From: Bacteroidia bacterium | GTDB lineage: Bacteria > Bacteroidota > Bacteroidia > Bacteroidales > BM520 | Length of the DNA stretch: 8,399 nt | Direction: 5' to 3' | NCBI GenBank assembly: GCA_009930445.1 | Contig: RZYD01000093.1 | Span: 1-8,399, forward strand | The notes under the pieces: model-generated | What the model saw: the letters and a program-made list of their open reading frames with translations, nothing else | Told to the model about the DNA's origin: nothing | Databases searched by the model: none | Shown here: positions 7,265 through 8,399 of the stretch, piece by piece | Layout of the letters: the number at the start of each line of letters is the position of its first letter | Position numbering within the stretch: position 1 is the stretch's first letter | Position numbers and translations under genes: made by a program

Positions 7265-7944
7265 CGTGCTTTTATTTGATAACCTATTCCATAAACATTG
7301 TTAATTTCTACGTCTGCCCCGGCTTCTTTCAGCTTACGTTTTAAGTTCCTTATCTGTGAGAAAAGGAAATCGAAACTTTGGGCTTCATCCACATAATCTC
7401 CCCAGATATATTCTGCCAGTGATACCTTGGAAAGAACCCGTTTATGATTATTAATGAGATAGCTAAGTAAAGCGAATTCTTTTTTAGTAAATGAAATGGG
7501 GTTATCAAGGTTGCTTACACCAATGAGGTGTTGGTCTGGTTCAATAATCAGGTTAGAAAAGTGTACGATTTTGTTTGTCTTAAATTGCTTTCTACGGATA
7601 ATGGCTTTAATTCTGGCATTTAGCTCAGAGAAATAGAATGGTTTGGTAAGGTAATCGTCGGCACCCAGTCCAAGCCCTTTTAGTTTATCATCTAATGAAT
7701 CACGTGCTGAAAGTATTATGACCCCATTTGTCTTGCCTTCTTTATGCAGGGCTTCAAGTATATCGAAACCATTTCCGTCAGGAAGGTTAATATCAAGTAC
7801 AATGCAATCGTAGTCGTAAAGAGCGATGCGTTCAGCAGCAGAACAAAATCCTTGGGAAGAATCATACAGGTATCCCTCTTTGGATGCAAAATCTTCCAAA
7901 CTTTTTAATAATTGCGGTTCGTCTTCTACGATAAGTAATTTCAT
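7261..7944 (-). CDS. OmpR/PhoB-family DNA-binding response regulator
   Basis: 227 aa. The receiver domain spans about 1-118, with acidic pocket Glu7-Asp8, phospho-acceptor Asp51 in VLDINLPDGNG, switch Ser79, Tyr98 and Lys101 in the YLTKPF motif. After a short linker, the winged-helix DNA-binding domain spans about 124-226; it has FTKKEFALLSYLINN, the recognition-helix region SFDFLFSQIRNLKRKLKEAG, and the wing ending NNVYGIGYQI. All key phosphotransfer residues are present, so it should be functional. It is the first gene of the cluster and is coupled to the kinase by an ATGA overlap. A copy of a shared 22-nt motif lies just upstream of its start, compatible with autoregulation. It resembles the CusR/PhoP type of regulator, but the sequence alone does not identify the regulon. 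Confidence 0.95.
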   Translation of the reverse strand: MKLLIVEDEPQLLKSLEDFASKEGYLYDSSQGFCSAAERIALYDYDCIVLDINLPDGNGFDILEALHKEGKTNGVIILSARDSLDDKLKGLGLGADDYLTKPFYFSELNARIKAIIRRKQFKTNKIVHFSNLIIEPDQHLIGVSNLDNPISFTKKEFALLSYLINNHKRVLSKVSLAEYIWGDYVDEAQSFDFLFSQIRNLKRKLKEAGADVEINNVYGIGYQIKAR

Positions 7945-7960
7945 AAATACAAATTAAGGG

Positions 7961-7982
7961 ATAAATTCTGTAGAAACATTGG
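7961..7982 (-). promoter_or_regulatory. Candidate regulator-binding motif upstream of the response regulator gene
   Basis: On the minus strand this 22-nt stretch matches the one at 5947-5968 at 17 of 22 positions, with an identical 10-nt core (TTTCTACAGA, at 7967-7976). It ends 16 nt before the response regulator ATG. It could be an operator for autoregulation. With only two copies seen, chance cannot be excluded. Confidence 0.35.
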
Positions 7983-8138
7983 AGATATTTTATGCCTGAT
8001 AATATTCTCTAAAATGTCCGAGGGTTCCTGGTGGTAGGCTGCACTCTTTGACAAAGCTTTGGTTTCAGCGTTGGCTCGTGGGGCTTTGGCAATGTGTGCA
8101 ATGTGGGTGGGGTTTTATTCTTTTTTGCGGGTGGGAAG

Positions 8139-8293
8139 AAAAAAACAAAATAAATTTGGCTCCGCCGAGCTCCACTTCGTTCCGGTTCCATCAAATTTGC
8201 ACTGTCCTGTCAAAAAGCTAAATCTTTTCTTTCGTTATTATTTGTCACTATTGTATCTGTCTGGTCGTCTGTCTTTTTACACTTGTTGCCAAC
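8139..8293 (-). repeat. Right inverted arm: mirror copy of the left arm
   Basis: On the minus strand the arm reads inward from GTTGGCAAC (8285-8293), through ATTTAGCTTT (8214-8223), to the 19-nt AAATTTATTTTG-poly(T) block (8139-8157), identical to the left-arm block. Between the last two blocks is an extra GC-richer stretch with a small GCTC/GAGC hairpin (8159-8170), absent from the left arm. The group II intron ends 8 nt outside this arm. Confidence 0.45.
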
Positions 8294-8301
8294 GTTGAGT
8301 A

Positions 8302-8399
8302 GTCGAGTAGGCAAGGGGAATTTCACCCCAAGCCTCTCACAGAACCGTACTTGATAGTCTCCCATCATACGGCTCTTGTTATACAAATCTATGCGCTAA
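8302..8399 (-). mobile_element. 3' end of a group II intron (domains V and VI), cut by the window edge
   Basis: Read on the minus strand, 8375 down to 8342 is a 34-nt domain V: a 9-bp basal stem starting GAGCCGTA and closing TACGGTTC (with the AGC catalytic triad), a 2-nt AA bulge, a 5-bp distal stem and a GAGA (GNRA) tetraloop. From 8341 to 8302 lies domain VI: GAGAGGC pairs with GCC-T-(A)-CTC, leaving a bulged A at 8308, seven nucleotides from the predicted 3' end (…GAC at 8302). These are the defining parts of a self-splicing group II intron. The 5-bp distal stem argues against class IIC. The rest of the intron, including any reverse-transcriptase gene, lies beyond the window; a TAA at 8379-8381 could be the end of that gene, but only seven codons are visible. 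Confidence 0.88.

Larger units (their letters stand above)
7945..8301. other. Right non-coding flank upstream of the operon
   Basis: There is no supportable gene in 357 nt. The stretch should contain the promoter of the regulator-kinase pair, but no clear TTTG/TAnnTTTG promoter is visible. It holds the shared regulatory motif (7961-7982), a 10-nt palindrome CAAAGCTTTG (8052-8061), a tandem GCAATGTG pair (8089-8096 and 8098-8105), and the right inverted arm. The G/T-rich plus strand at 8060-8135 differs in composition from the AT-rich genes. Confidence 0.6.

Noticed and set aside
7945..7962. Bacteroidetes -7 box just upstream of the regulator gene (TTAATTTG)
   Set aside because: It matches TAnnTTTG at 7 of 8 positions but is only a few nt from the ATG and has no clear -33 TTTG at the right distance.
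8009..8298. Two overlapping open frames (61 and 79 codons) on opposite strands in the right flank
   Set aside because: Both run through the repeat arm, have no domain-like features and conflict with each other; the stretch reads as non-coding.
8302..8399. An open frame on the minus strand reading through intron domains V and VI (…SRMMGDYQVRFCERLG…)
   Set aside because: This is the translation of a conserved RNA structure, a common false gene call, not a protein.

Overview
The window is AT-rich and looks like a Bacteroidota (Bacteroidetes) chromosome. The signs are a receptor with a carboxypeptidase-regulatory-like N-terminal domain and a PF14905-type barrel, A-rich translation starts with no Shine-Dalgarno sequence, and a Bacteroidetes-style two-component pair. 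I cannot place it to genus.

All six protein-coding genes lie on the minus strand and read right to left: an OmpR-family response regulator (7261-7944), a sensor histidine kinase (5981-7264), a secreted seven-bladed YVTN beta-propeller (4929-5906), a TonB-dependent outer-membrane receptor (2504-4918), a secreted DUF1080/concanavalin-like protein (1804-2502) and a TolC-like outer-membrane protein (314-1729). The regulator and kinase overlap by 4 nt. Propeller and receptor are 10 nt apart, and receptor and DUF1080-like protein 1 nt apart. Two gaps of 74 nt (kinase to propeller, DUF1080-like to tolC-like) are the only places for internal promoters. A 22-nt motif (17/22 matches, 10 identical in the core) lies upstream of both the regulator gene and the propeller gene, so it is a candidate binding site linking the regulators to the effector genes.

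The inferred model is a sensor/regulator pair controlling a set of exported proteins: a periplasmic or surface propeller with a ring of His and other polar residues, an outer-membrane importer, a lectin-like partner and an outer-membrane export channel. The ligand is unknown; a metal or metallophore is possible but not shown. No inner-membrane pump, adaptor, SusD or TonB gene is in the window.

The non-coding flanks are distinctive. The left (1-313) and right (7945-8301) flanks carry the same three short blocks in the same order but in opposite orientation: GTTGGCAAC, ATTTAGCTTT and a 19-nt AAATTTATTTTG-poly(T) tract. The operon therefore sits between two degenerate inverted arms. Immediately outside the right arm is the 3' end of a group II intron on the minus strand (8302 to the window edge), with a 34-nt domain V and a domain VI carrying a bulged branch-point A. 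Together these suggest an accessory or mobile setting. There are no tRNA, rRNA or CRISPR features.
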